Part shown: one piece after another, positions 46,331-58,194 of the stretch
Numbering within the stretch: the first letter of the stretch is position 1
How the letters are laid out: every line of letters starts with the position of its first letter
Position numbers and translations under genes: made by a program
The notes under the pieces: model-generated
What the model was told of the DNA's origin: nothing
The model's input: the letters and a program-made list of their open reading frames with translations, nothing else
The model's database searches: none
DNA from: Parasponia andersonii
Lineage: Eukaryota; Streptophyta; Magnoliopsida; Rosales; Cannabaceae
DNA: 64,000 nucleotides
Direction: 5' to 3'
Assembly (NCBI GenBank): GCA_002914805.1
Contig: JXTB01000035.1
Coordinates: forward strand, 429,028-493,027

Positions 46331-47919
46331 TTTGAAAGGAATTTTCTCGTATTAATTTCTTTGTCGCTAATTATTTGTCTTATGTTGTAATATTATGTAT
46401 AGTATTATGCACTAGATTCTTGTATAAGTATTTCTTATAAGGAAGAGTACGTCTATTGTCATCCTTTTATTTATTCTTTCTACCCTACTTCTAAATCCAC
46501 TCTTTTTATTTGAATTTAAAATTGATTTAATACTTAAAAGACAGAGACTCCTTATCATTCCTATGTTATCTCTTGAGACTTTGATTCAGTTGTTCTCTTC
46601 TCTTCCCACCTTTTCTCTCACCTCTTACATTTTCTTCTATCTCTATCAACAAGTCTTCTTTTTTATTTTCATTTTTATCTTTTTTTTTTTTTGCTTTTTT
46701 AACTCTCTTCAATCCAATTTCTTCTGAAAACTCCCTAAGTTCTTCATATTTGTGTATTTCTTCTAATTTTCGTGACTTCTTTTACGCAATTTGTTAAATG
46801 TACATTTCTACCTACTCAAATAACGTGGATAAGGATGTCAACAGGGCTTATTCCTATTATTGTTTTATTATACTATCCCAATATCATTCACTATTTAATT
46901 TGGTACGAAACAATTTCAAAGAATCCTCATCTGGGATTAGTTTCCACGTTGCTATATTAGATCCCATTTTGGAATCATCATTTAAATTAATTAAACAATC
47001 CTATGTTGATCCAAATCTTTAGAACGTCTAAATATATCGAAAAAAAAATCAAAATTAAAATTAGCTATATTGAAAATTTCAATTTTAGATCTAAATAACT
47101 AAAAACACATTCAAATAAAGATCATGTTAAAATTGTCAAATATAAAATATATAATACCAAAATCATATAGCATATCATTCATTCAAAAAACTAACACAAT
47201 CCCAAATAACTAAAACAATATTATTATATGACTATATATTTTTAGATTCTTTTTAAAAAAATCTAGTTGAATTATTATTATATAAAAAATAGAAATTAAC
47301 TTATATATAATCAGGGTAAGGTCGGTGTAGGACATTTAATCCTAAACTCGTCCTGCCTTTCTAAATATTAAATGAGAAATCCCCTCTCCCGTGCACTGAA
47401 CCATTTATAACGGTGAAAGCCTACCTATTTGAGCTAGTGTACCATAATGCACCATTCCGTTCGGTGAAATTGATATCCCTAAGCATGGAGCTTCCATTTT
47501 CCAAGAAATTTGCATAGATTATTGTGATAAATCAAGGTCCAATCTTACCTTAAAAAAGAGAGATTCGACTAGTTAAGTGTATTCAAAATAATACTTTAAT
47601 GTAAAACGACCTTGATTCTTATTTATAAATAGGTGGACTTAAGATTGAGAAGGGTTAGAGACTATTGCATAAGAACACTCAAGAAATAGCAAAACTAATG
47701 GATGTATGCTTCCTATTTCGAAGGGCCAAACCACTTAAAAACTCTAAGAACAAATTAGGCCTTAATGACTTTTGGCCCAACCCGTATTTTTTCTCGACAT
47801 TTTCGAGCAAGATGTTCCAATACTTTTAGAGAACATTAGGCCCTCTACAACTTTTTTCGAAAAGAATTAGAAAAATACATTGGGCTCAATTTTTTTTTTA
47901 GATTCTGGTATTGCATTTT
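46331..47919. other. AT-rich intergenic, no gene seen
   Basis: Pyrimidine-rich and A/T-rich stretches only; the small overlapping ORFs near 46770-47022 lack motifs. Confidence 0.5.
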
Positions 47920-48125
47920 TTTAGAAAAATATTATTTTTTAAAAAGTTCTTAGAAAAATACTATTTTTAAAATAGTAACTAGTAATTGTAACCAGTTTTC
48001 GAGCACTAGTAACTACTAACTAAAAGTATTGATAATCGGTTACCAGTTTTGCCAGTAACCATTTTAAAAATGATATTTTCTAAAAGAATTTAAAAAGTGA
48101 TATTTTTCTGAAAAAAGTGATATAG
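47920..48125 (+). repeat. Foldback/MITE-like repeat, copy 2
   Basis: TCTTAGAAAAATACTATTTT (47948-47967) is mirrored by AATGATATTTTCTAAAAGA (48069-48087). A second pair of arms lies outside these (about 47927-47945 and 48089-48116). The centre contains AGTAACTAGTAATTG, GAGCACTAGTAACT and ATCGGTTACCAGTTTT. It is the inverted counterpart of 6690-6870. Confidence 0.55.
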
Positions 48126-48412
48126 GAACTGGAAAAAACCTAACTTACCATATTTTCGTAATTCTTTTTAATTTTTATAAGCAAAATTATTATAACCCCA
48201 TATTTTTACACCTTTAGATCAAGACATCTCTAGCTACTAGTAAGTAGTGATGCTTACCACGTCTTTAGGGCTTTTTTTTCGTGTGTAGAAAATTGAAACC
48301 CTATGCGATAGTTGCTTCCTCTAAATCCCAACAACTATAGGAGAAATTCAATTATGTTCTACCACTCTCATTGTATATTTCCAAGTAAAATAATGCAAAT
48401 AACGTTGGCACC

Positions 48413-49026
48413 TGTTAGGCCCGTTTATCAGGTATTACTGAATAAAATTAATCTCCAATTAATAACGTGAGGTGGTAATACAAAAATTGTAGAAATAATA
48501 CAAGATATTTTTACTTAGTTCAGTTATTTCCCTATAACCTATGTCCAAGTTGCCACGCCCAAAAAATAAACATTATTAGAAAATTTTGAATGAATACACA
48601 CACCAATTTGACTTATACAATAAAAATTCCCTCTTTTGATTGTCGCAATATAGATGTATTCCTTTACCAAAGTGTCTAGTGAGCACTACTTGTCTTAGGT
48701 TGACTTCGTTCTTATGAAATCTCTTCAGGTATATAAAGTTGATCTTTTCCGAAGATTTTGTATTCGTCCTTCCGATAAACACTCATAATCAAGCTCTCCT
48801 TGACCTTGTTTGATCCTGCACTCATGAATTCCCTTCGCAGCTACGGATCGATTTTCTCTTGAAGATGTTCAGCACCTCTCCTGAAGTACTTTATCACACA
48901 ACTAAGACTACTCCTAAGTCTAAGAAAATGGCTATAAGAAAATTCTTTCTTTTACACTCAATAGCCAAAATACAATATGTGGTCTCTTTCTAAAGCTACT
49001 CTTAAGTGGCCATTAAATAGATAGAT

Positions 49027-49067
<41 letters not shown>

Positions 49068-49665
49068 TCCTTCATGTTAGGGTACTGCAAAATAATAATT
49101 AAGAGCATTTAATGTTGATTAGAAGACTTGTAAGATCAAACAAGTTCGTTACCAAACTTAGAAAATTGATTTGGAAATAAATTGTTGATTTTGTCTACAC
49201 GTTGCAATATGATCTGTCAACCCAGTCATGTTGGAATAAAAAGGAAACTTCTAGATTTCTTTCCTGAAATAAAATAGTCAATTACTCAAACCTTTTGGAC
49301 AGCTCATAGCACGAATTAGAGTAACTTTAAATAATGAGAATCAGCATAAATGACTTAAGAAAACTTCCATAAAAAATATTGCATATTAAATATTCATTTA
49401 AAGGAATTTTCTTAAAAAAATATAGACAGACACTTAAAACCAATTTAGGAAAGAGTCATATATCTATTTCTACACAATTGAATCTATCTATATACTAATA
49501 TGATCAGATTTTATGATTAACAACTACAAAGTCGTGACCTAAAGTATATAAAAGACAAATACTGAAAAACCTAAATAGATCAAATATTTAGTCACATATT
49601 GTAATATAATTGAATAAACCAGTTACATTGCAATATAAAAGTTACCAACAGATTTTACTTTTTCA
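48413..49665 (-). repeat. 3' LTR of the Sirevirus-type element
   Basis: Plus strand runs from TGTTAGGCCCG to TTTTTCA. It shares with the other LTR TTATACAATAAAA, CTCCTAAGTCTAAGAAAATG and AATAATACAAGATATTTTTA. A GA microsatellite sits at 49033-49063. The adjacent minus-strand purine tract (GCCAAAGAGGGAGAT, 49666-49680) is a typical Copia plus-strand primer. Confidence 0.9.
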
Positions 49666-49680
49666 ATCTCCCTCTTTGGC

Positions 49681-51110
49681 ATCTTTTAGACAAATATTTG
49701 ATATATCTATAAAACAAAGTCAGTATGCCCCAAAAATTATCATGCTTTCTCCTTCTTTTGGACCAAAGTTCCAAAAGTAGAAGAATCAAGACAAAATAAA
49801 ACATCAATCATATAAAGAAAAACAAATGGAAATATGTTTAAGCACAGAATAGTAAACATGTCCTATAAAAACAAAAGAGTACCAAACAAAAATAGTATAT
49901 AATTATGACATGACTCCCTATTGATTGTTGATTATAACAACAAGTCAATGACTTGTTTTTCTTAGGATCTCATAAACTTGTTGACATCAGTATCATCATG
50001 ATGCTTCTCTTTTCTCTTTCATGACTCCCCTCAAAAAAACTCCCCTTCACTAAATGATATGTTTTCCATTAATTTGGAGAATTCATCATATCTAAAAGCT
50101 TCTGCAAAACTAGAGAGAGCATCAAAAGAAGCAGGAGAAAAGAAAATGAACAATTTTTAGCATAGAGAAAATGTGAGAGACTAAATTAGGAAACAAATTA
50201 GGGTTAGAACAATGATAAAAGAAAATATGCACACACAACCCTTTAGTTACACAAAATTGAAAAATAAAATGAATTAGAGCCAAAACATTTTGAGAAATCA
50301 AATAACTATCTTTTAGAATATGTTTCAACATATGACATCAACAAGCAGAATTTCCATTAAGAAAAAAAAAATCATTTTATTCCCATATTTTAATATCCCT
50401 CATTTTGCCACAAAATTAGAATTTTTCATATAGAAAACTACAATGTAAAATGGAAATTGATGAATTTTTATTAATCATAAAATGATTTTAAAATATACAA
50501 ATCTTACCATTTTTATCCTCCAAAATTTTCTGAAAATTTTAGGTCAAATTAATCACCAAAAATTGAAAAATAACTGACATATCTTATTTTGCTAATCTTC
50601 ACAAAAATTCACATTTATTATAGGCTTTTGTGTGTGCTGTGATTTCTTGAGTAGTACATCTTTGTTTATTACTACTGCATTTTATTTATAACAGCACAAA
50701 AATGAAGCACCCATAGTCAGTAGCTTTCACTCTATCACTAAGGTAGCCCTTTTTACATGGTAGATCGTTCTCTATTGTATTTGTGATACATAGTACCAGA
50801 TTATTCATGGATGACTTTCACACATCATGTAGATAGCCTTTTCTAACTATAGAGCTTGTTTACATATAAATTCTTTGCTGAGATCAAAAAATCAAAAATT
50901 AGTTGGTCAAAATTCAATCTAGGATTTTCAATTTTTTCTTAAACATCCAAATATTATAAAAGATAAGAACAACAAAAACTATATATTAGAAAATCAATTC
51001 ATAATTGACAAAAATTCATCTTTTTCCAAATTTCCTTTAAGCTTTCCAGACAAAAATATCCCAACTTCAAAAGGCAAAATTTACTACAAAATTAAAAGTA
51101 ACAAATCACA
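49681..51110. other. 3' non-coding region of the Sirevirus-type element
   Basis: A/T-rich with no recognisable domain on either strand; small minus ORFs such as 50122-50331 lack motifs. Confidence 0.5.
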
Positions 51111-51600
51111 TGGAATATATCCCTAAGATTTTCATTAAGGAATAAAAAATGATCAAAGTCAAATGATTTTGTAAAAATATCAACAAGTTGTATCTCTGTC
51201 TTAACTTTTCCAAAATTAATAATTTTATTATAGGCTTAATCAAAGAAGAAAGCATACATATTTGATCAAATTCATGTAAATTTTTCTTATAACCATGAAA
51301 TCATTGATATTACCTGTAACCAGGTCAGAAGGATGAATTTTCTTCACCCTGGATGGGGGCTCAGTAGATACAATCTCTCTCTTTTCAGTTGATATTGCAG
51401 TATCAGTGTTTGATGTTGTAACATGACTATTCGATTTTGCAACAGCGTAAGGTTGTATTGTAACATGCATTTTTGAACCAGAATCTTCTATAGCTTCATC
51501 AATAAAGCTATTTATCTCATTCTTCTTGTAATCTACCAGTATAGTTTTGTCACATGTCATGTGCTTAGAACACCCAGTATTGTTAGTAGCATATGTTTTA
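51110..51600 (-). pseudogene. Copia pol remnants: protease start, linker, RNase H tail
   Basis: On the minus strand NTGCSKHMTCDK (about 51540-51580) matches the Copia protease/pre-integrase start, with the catalytic Asp of D-S/T-G replaced by Asn. Within about 60 codons the frame continues into PPSRVKKIHPSDLVTGNIN (51300-51360), which belongs to the integrase-RT linker. It then reaches IQLVDIFTKSFDFDHF (about 51155-51200), the end of RNase H. Two internal deletions therefore removed integrase and most of RT/RNase H. Confidence 0.75.
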
Positions 51601-52565
51601 AAACAAGTTAAAGATGCAGAGCAATTTAAGTCTAATTTCTTTATCTAGACTTTCCTTGTTTTATTTGAAAGATCAATCTTTTTCTAAGGTATTTTCCTTT
51701 AGAAAGGAATTACATGTGAAAAATATTTATTTTTCAAAAAATTCGTCATGGTAAAACGCTGAGGTCTGATATTACCTTTAACACCACGGAAGTGACAAGT
51801 AGGAACAAACTTACCATGCTTATCTGTCAAATTTGACAATGTTGGGTTATTGCATGTTGCAACATGAGAACTTTGTGTTGCAACATAAGTGCAATTTTCT
51901 GCAACAGGATTAGAAAAAGTACTTTTGACCAAAATGGTCTTTGAATTAAAATGCTCACCTTTAAATCCAAGTCCTCTGTGATCAGAACTGAATTTACCAA
52001 TGGACAAAATATGATCAAGCTTGTTAGTTCCCAAATTCAACATGTTTAAGGAATTTTGAGTCCTTTCAAGATCAGCTGAGACCTCTTTCATTTTTGCTTC
52101 CTTTTTAACCAACAAGGTCTCCAAATTCTGCACGTTGATCTCCACGTTCTCTTTGAATTCAATAAGTGCATAAATTCTTCCTTCAAAAGAACTATTCTGA
52201 TTTATTACTCTAATCCACTTAGAATATATATTCTTATATGACTCTCGGATTGATTCGCCATCCAGTTCAGATTCATCACTATCAGAATCATCTTCATTAT
52301 TCTTTCCTATCGATGACATTGTAATATGATTGCTAGATTTCTACAAAGAACAAACATCATCTGAAACTAAAAAAACACCAAAGGCTAAATAATCACTTAC
52401 ATGGTTGTTGTCCTCTTCTTGACCACAATCATATCTTTCATCGTTCCATAGGGAGGTTATAGCCTTTGACTTTTTTCTTAAAAGTATTAACACACTCAGT
52501 TTGCATGTGGCTATATCCCTTACAATCCCTACATTAAATTCCTTTAGTTTTCTTATTAATATCAT
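51601..52565 (-). pseudogene. Sirevirus-type gag, C-terminal half
   Basis: Minus strand. A complete CCHC knuckle (C-RD-C-KGYS-H-MQTE-C) lies at 52533-52492 but in a different frame from what follows. The shift falls at an A run near 52471-52476, so a homopolymer indel is likely. Downstream the frame reads KSKAITSLWNDE, an acidic DDSDSDESELDGE stretch, a coiled-coil-like segment (VQNLETLLVKKEAKMKEV...), then LDHILSIGKFSSDHRGLGF and PTCHFRGVKGNIRP, the degraded second knuckle of Sirevirus gags. In-frame stops occur at 52341 and after 51699. Gag would package element RNA; this copy is broken. Confidence 0.82.
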
Positions 52566-52761
52566 ATCTAAAGGAATTATTGCATTTAAAAGAATTCGAA
52601 GAGTTCATTGATGATTTAGCCACTTGTCAAATTCCTTCAAAACTTTGTTTGAACCATCAAGTAGTGGGAGGTGAGATATAGAAGCACCTTCTGTCATGGA
52701 TGTTATACCTGAAAATAGATCAAATATTCCACAAGTTCTTCACCAAAGATGTTAGTATTCT

Positions 52762-52773
52762 GCTCTTATACTA
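52762..52773 (-). other. Degenerate Met-tRNA primer site
   Basis: Minus strand TAGTATAAGAGC, two bases different from TGGTATCAGAGC, placed two bases from the 5' LTR end. The position fits a Copia primer site. Confidence 0.6.
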
Positions 52774-52775
52774 GT

Positions 52776-53959
52776 TGTTAGGTCTGTTTATCAAGTATTA
52801 CCGAATAAAAATAATACAAGATATTTTTATTTAGTTCAATTATCTCCTGATAACTTACATCTAAGGGATCACGCCTAGAGAATAAACACTATTAGCAAAG
52901 TATAAATGAATACAAACACAAATTTGATTTATACAATAAAAGACTCCCTCTTTTGATTATCGTAATGTGGATGTATTCCTTCACCAAAGTGTCTAGTAAG
53001 CACCACTCGTCTTAGGTTGAGGCCATTCTTTTAAAATCCCTTCAAGTTCTTGAAGTCAATCTTCCCCCGAAGATTTTGTGTTCATCCTCCCAATTAACAC
53101 TCACAGTCAAACTCCCTTTGATCTTATTTGATCCTTCACTTGTAAACTCTCTTTACAGTTATAGTTCGATCTTCTCCCGAAGATGTTCAGCACTTCTCCC
53201 AAAGTACTTTATCATATGACTAGGACTACTCCTAAGTCTAAGAAAATGGCTATAAGAAAAATCTTTCTTTTACACTCAATAGCCGAAATACAGTATGTGG
53301 TCTCTCGCTAAAGCTATTCTTGAGTAGCCTTTAAATATAGAGAGAGAAAGAGTAAGCCTTCACGTTAGGATACTGCAAAATAATAATTAAGAGAATTTAA
53401 TATTAATTAGAAGACTTACAAGATCAGTCAAGTTTATAACCAAACTCAGAAAACTGATTTGGAAATAAATTATTGATTTTGTCCACGTGTTGCAACATGA
53501 TCTGTCAATCTAGTCATGTTGGAATAGAAAAAGAAAATTTCTAGATTTCTTTTCTGAAATAAAACAATATGTTACTCAAACTATTTTAACAACTTATAGT
53601 ATGAATTAGAAAAACTTTAAACAATGAGAATCAGCATAAATGAGTTAAAGAAACTTTCATAAAAGATCTTGTATATAAAATATATATTTAAAAGAATTTC
53701 CTTATAGAAATATAAACAGATACTTAAAAACAATTGAGGAAAGAGTCACATACCTACTCATACATAATTGAATCTATCTATATATTAATATGATTAGATT
53801 TTTATGATTGGCAACTATACAAGTCATAACTTAAAGTATATAAAAGACAAATACTGAAAAATCTAAACAAATCAAATATTTAGTCGTATGTTGTAATATA
53901 ACTGAGTAAACTAATTATGTTGTAACATGAAGGTTGCCAACAAATTTTACTCTTCGCCA
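52776..53959 (-). repeat. 5' LTR of the Sirevirus-type element
   Basis: Plus strand begins TGTTAGGTCTG and ends near TCTTCGCCA. It aligns with 48413-49665 apart from a shorter start region and a shorter GA tract. The far end is blurred by an A run. Confidence 0.87.
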
Positions 53960-56900
53960 AAAAAAAAAATAATTAAATAGAATAAAAACGGCTAAGTCAT
54001 CAATGAATAAATAAGATAATGCAAATTGCACGCTTATGGATATGATCACTTGTCGTTTAATTGTTAAGTCAATTGCATATTTTTTTGGGTGTCATAATCA
54101 TTAACTTGATGATATATAATTATACGCCAAATTATGTTTCTTAGTACTTACACGATCATACAATATGTATAATTCTTTCTTTCTTTCATTCTTTTTTCTT
54201 TCTAATTAAAATGGTATTATTAGTTTCTGTCTCCACTCTAATAGTAATTGCAGTAGAAACTTAGAATTGCACAAAGTCGACGATTGAAACAATAAGAAAC
54301 ATGTTTCAGTCAAATGTTGACCCAATAAGTCATATTCCTCAAATTGTGAACCCTGCGACTTAATATGCATATAAATGTTATAAAGAAAGACCACTCGTAA
54401 TTAATAATCGTACGTAGTTCCTAAACTTCCAAAAACAAGAGCAAACACTCACCCACTTTGAAGATTGAAAATTGAAGATTTCTTGAAGAAAAAGCCCAAA
54501 ATATATTATTTTAGAACAGCAAGAGATTTGGTAAGCTGATCATGATTTTAGATTAGACCATGTCAAAAATTCAAAGGCATGTACACTTGTTGAATCAGAT
54601 ACATAACTCAATTTGGAGACGACTAAATGCATTGTCCGATATAATAATGATATATAATTAAGCCCAATAAATCTTTGTCCAAAGTCAAATACTTTTTAAG
54701 TAAAGTCAATCAAAATTTATATACATAACTCAATTTGGATATTTATATCGAAACACTTGATCTGTCTTGACTAATTAAGTACTGGGTCTCTCTAGAACTA
54801 TATAGACAGGGAGATAACACGGTTGTTGGGCAATTGATGAAGTTCTCCTCGAAATTTCAGTGATGGTGACAACAATATTGTCCTGTTTCATTTTTTTTTT
54901 TTTTGGGTATATAGTTTTTCTCTAGTTTAATTTGACTAAGAAAAAGTAAAAGAGAAAACGACATAGAAATTAAGAGGGGTTTAATTGGTACTATACCAGA
55001 GTACTCCATCTATGTCAAGTGGAAATGAGTAACAGCAACTTTCTATGCAAATAGATACAATTTTCAAACTTTCACCGTCTAAGAAAAAAGGCAAAATCAA
55101 ATTTGGTTGGGTCTAGCAAAAGAAACCTGAATTTCTGACGGAGTGAGAAAATGCACCTCGTTTGAGTTGAAGAGCAATTGTTTTAACTTTAAGGTCTAGA
55201 CAACAAAGTCAATATCAGCATAAGAAAATTTCCAACATAGGGGGGAAAAAAAAAACATCTGTGTATATGTAGGTAGATTATTGCCACGTTACCACTCTGT
55301 AAACACAACAGTCAATAGAGAATATTGCTCAACCCCTATAATATTCTAAACGGATCAAATTTAATGCACATGTACAATGTATATAGATGTATATTATACA
55401 TATATATATATATATATACGTGTGTGTGTCAGTGTGTGAATTCCCACAGAAACCCAAGTAGATAATGCTCGATATTTTGTTTTGTTTGAAATATTTGTTT
55501 CTCGTAGTTGTATTTGTATAGCCTTTAATTTTGCATCTTGTGGCATATATTCTTTAATTTTGTATCTTGGTCCACTGTCGTTTTTAATTGAAAAAAATAT
55601 ATATAAATATAATATTAATCTACTTCTTATTCACACTAGCACTTCCAAATAAATAAATTACATCCCATCCACCCTGACCTTTTTTTTTTTTTTTTTGCCC
55701 CTTTTATGTATGAAAAAGACTGATCCGGTTGGCAAAATATTTATGTTTTGTCCAAATATTGTTTGAGAAATGTTGATCATCCATTTTCCTTTCAAAACAG
55801 AAAATATAAATGTTGTCAAATAAGAACTAATTAATAACTTGTTGGCAGCATTCATGCTTTGTTTATTGTTTTTGAAAACGAGATGGAAGTGAAAATGTTG
55901 TCAATATATTGTTTGAAAAAAATTGCATCACCCGTTTCACTACTGTTAAAAGCAAATTTTATTTACACTAAAAATCTATGTATATCTATAATTGTTGTCA
56001 AAAAAATAACATATGTCCTTGTAACATAAGAATTGATAGCATACATGAAAGTAACAAAAAAGATGATGATCACTAACATATACTTGTTACTTGTGAGATT
56101 TATGTCCTTTATTGCCAAGTCAACATTATTAGCAAAAAAATTGATAGCATACATGAAAGTAACACATGTACATACACTAGTTGTGTCGAATTAAAACTTC
56201 AGCATTAGATTTATGCTTCCAAAAGCATGAGGTCGACTTGGTCGATCGTTGGACCTAATAAAGAATTTTCTCCTGCTCATTTGGTACAGAACAGGACAAA
56301 TATTGCTGAATAAGTATAGCTGCATGATTTCTCTTTCAGGGATTTGGAATTATTATTAGTGACGTACAAAAAAAAATCTCAATATTCCAATCCCAATCCC
56401 AGCGGCTGCTCTCCAATTTTCCACTGTTCTAATTATCCAAGTAACGTGCTTAGGTATCTTTCTTTAAAGATCAAAAGTACTAATGTATTGTTTACGAGAG
56501 CACTCTGTTAGTTTATATATTTATACATTTCGTGAAGTTTCGTGGCCTTTTGTTGGTTACTTCTGAGAATATCAACGGAAATTATACATCAAATTATTAG
56601 CCAAGCTCGTGGAAATTAATAAAATAAAAGATAAAAGGGCAATTAAGGTGTGTGTCATATTTTAGATACTTCGTTTTAATTAATATTTATTTTTTTTAAT
56701 GACTAGATGGCTGTATTTTTACAGTTTGTGTATACTTATAAGCTAATTTTAGTTGATGAATATTAGTCTTTATATTTGGTATATCATATCTTACGCTTAA
56801 TATATACACTAATATACATGTCATTTTGTTATAGCATTTACAAAATAATCATTTACTTTAAACGAGCTTAAAATTCCGGCAATTTGCTATAAGATACTTA

Positions 56901-57329
56901 ATAAAACTAAGGAAAAAGAAAAGAGCCTGTTTTTGTACGAAATTTTCCTCTTTTGCCTCACTAATAAAGTCTACCTAGCTATATTGATTTACGCCACGCT
57001 AGATAGGGAGATCGAGATGCTTGTTATTCTCTTTCCCTCCAAAAGGGTTCCCTATTAGATTTATTCCTCCTAATGTACGCTTTTCTTATGCGTGGAGGTT
57101 TTTAATCCCATTTATAGTTTTTAGTGGGTTTACTCTCGCCACACTATATACAGATCTATGCGAGATATTTCTATTGATTTGGTTCAGTATTTTGTGGTTT
57201 TCTTATAGATTTAAAACTTCTAGGACTTTGATTTGGAAAAATTTATAACATTAAAGATCATTCTTTTTTGGAAGATGTATCATTGTGTTAATCAAAGAGG
57301 GAAATAAGGAGGTGGTAGGTAATTTGAAA
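53960..57329. other. Intergenic, no gene seen
   Basis: AT-rich DNA with T runs (54890-54904, 55679-55696), a TA then TG microsatellite (55401-55429) and a 23 bp direct repeat TTGATAGCATACATGAAAGT (56033 and 56141). Small ORFs lack motifs. Confidence 0.5.
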
Positions 57330-57551
57330 GAGCCCAAGAAATTTCTTTGATGGAGCTCTAATGTCATCTCTTATGAATTTACGTGCACATTATTTAGATC
57401 TTGTGCACTATTTTTCTATTCTTTTTATGTTTGCGCAAGTTAAATATAATAGTCTGATTGATTGACTGTCGTCATGATTTATTTTTCAATACGATTTTTG
57501 TAATAAATTTATAATTGGAATGATTCAAGTTCTTTTTAAAAAAAAAAACAA
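57330..57551 (+). mobile_element. Possible LINE 3' tail
   Basis: The segment ends ATGATTCAAGTTCTTTTT followed by an A run (57538-57548), with a TAATAAATTT word upstream, which resembles plant LINE 3' ends. No reverse transcriptase is visible upstream. Weak call. Confidence 0.25.
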
Positions 57552-58194
57552 AAAGAAATTGAAAAAAGTAGGATGGAAAAAGAAAAAGTAAAAGTAAAGG
57601 AAAATGGAGAAAAGTGTTAAGACGTTTCCTTCATAACATAAATGTATACATGTGGTAGATATAAAGGCTCGTATTTTCAATTCCCAACCGCTCTCTTTAT
57701 TTTCATCTATCTAGATCTCCACTCTTTCAGAGAGGGAGATTCGTAGGATCTCTACCTTTTTTTTTTTTTCCTTCAATAAGTCTTATCTATCTGTAAAAGT
57801 ATTATTTATTAGCATAAATCTACAGTCAGTAAATGTTTTCTCTCACTTGATTCTAAATTTGTGTGAATTTTGTTAGTTTTAATAGTGATTAAGTTTTCCT
57901 TAATTCTTATGTGATTTTCTTTTAAATACTTGCAAGATTCAAATGTAGAAGATATTATACTTTTGAAGATCTATATATAAAAAAAAAATATGAAAAATAG
58001 AAAAATAAGTGATAGTATCAATTAGAAAAGTCAACTCCGATAGTAGATGACGACTAAAAGTAAGAAGAAAAATATTTCATAGAACTCTAATTATACCCTT
58101 GTTATATTACGTATTTCCTTATTGATCATTAATTAGTAGATTACTATGATTTCATTGTTGCTGGTTCCTTATAATGCAATTTTTGTATTAAACT
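57552..58194. other. Intergenic, no gene seen
   Basis: A/T-rich with a purine-rich start and a T run at 57759-57769. Confidence 0.5.

Larger units (their letters stand above)
48413..53959 (-). mobile_element. Sirevirus-type Copia element, internally deleted
   Basis: Two similar LTRs on the minus strand (5' at 52776-53959, 3' at 48413-49665) enclose a Met-tRNA-like primer site, a Sirevirus-type gag, a protease start, and short remnants of the integrase-RT linker and RNase H tail. Integrase and RT proper are missing. The left flank is GCACC and the right boundary near 53959 is blurred by an A run, so target duplication is not established. Confidence 0.83.
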
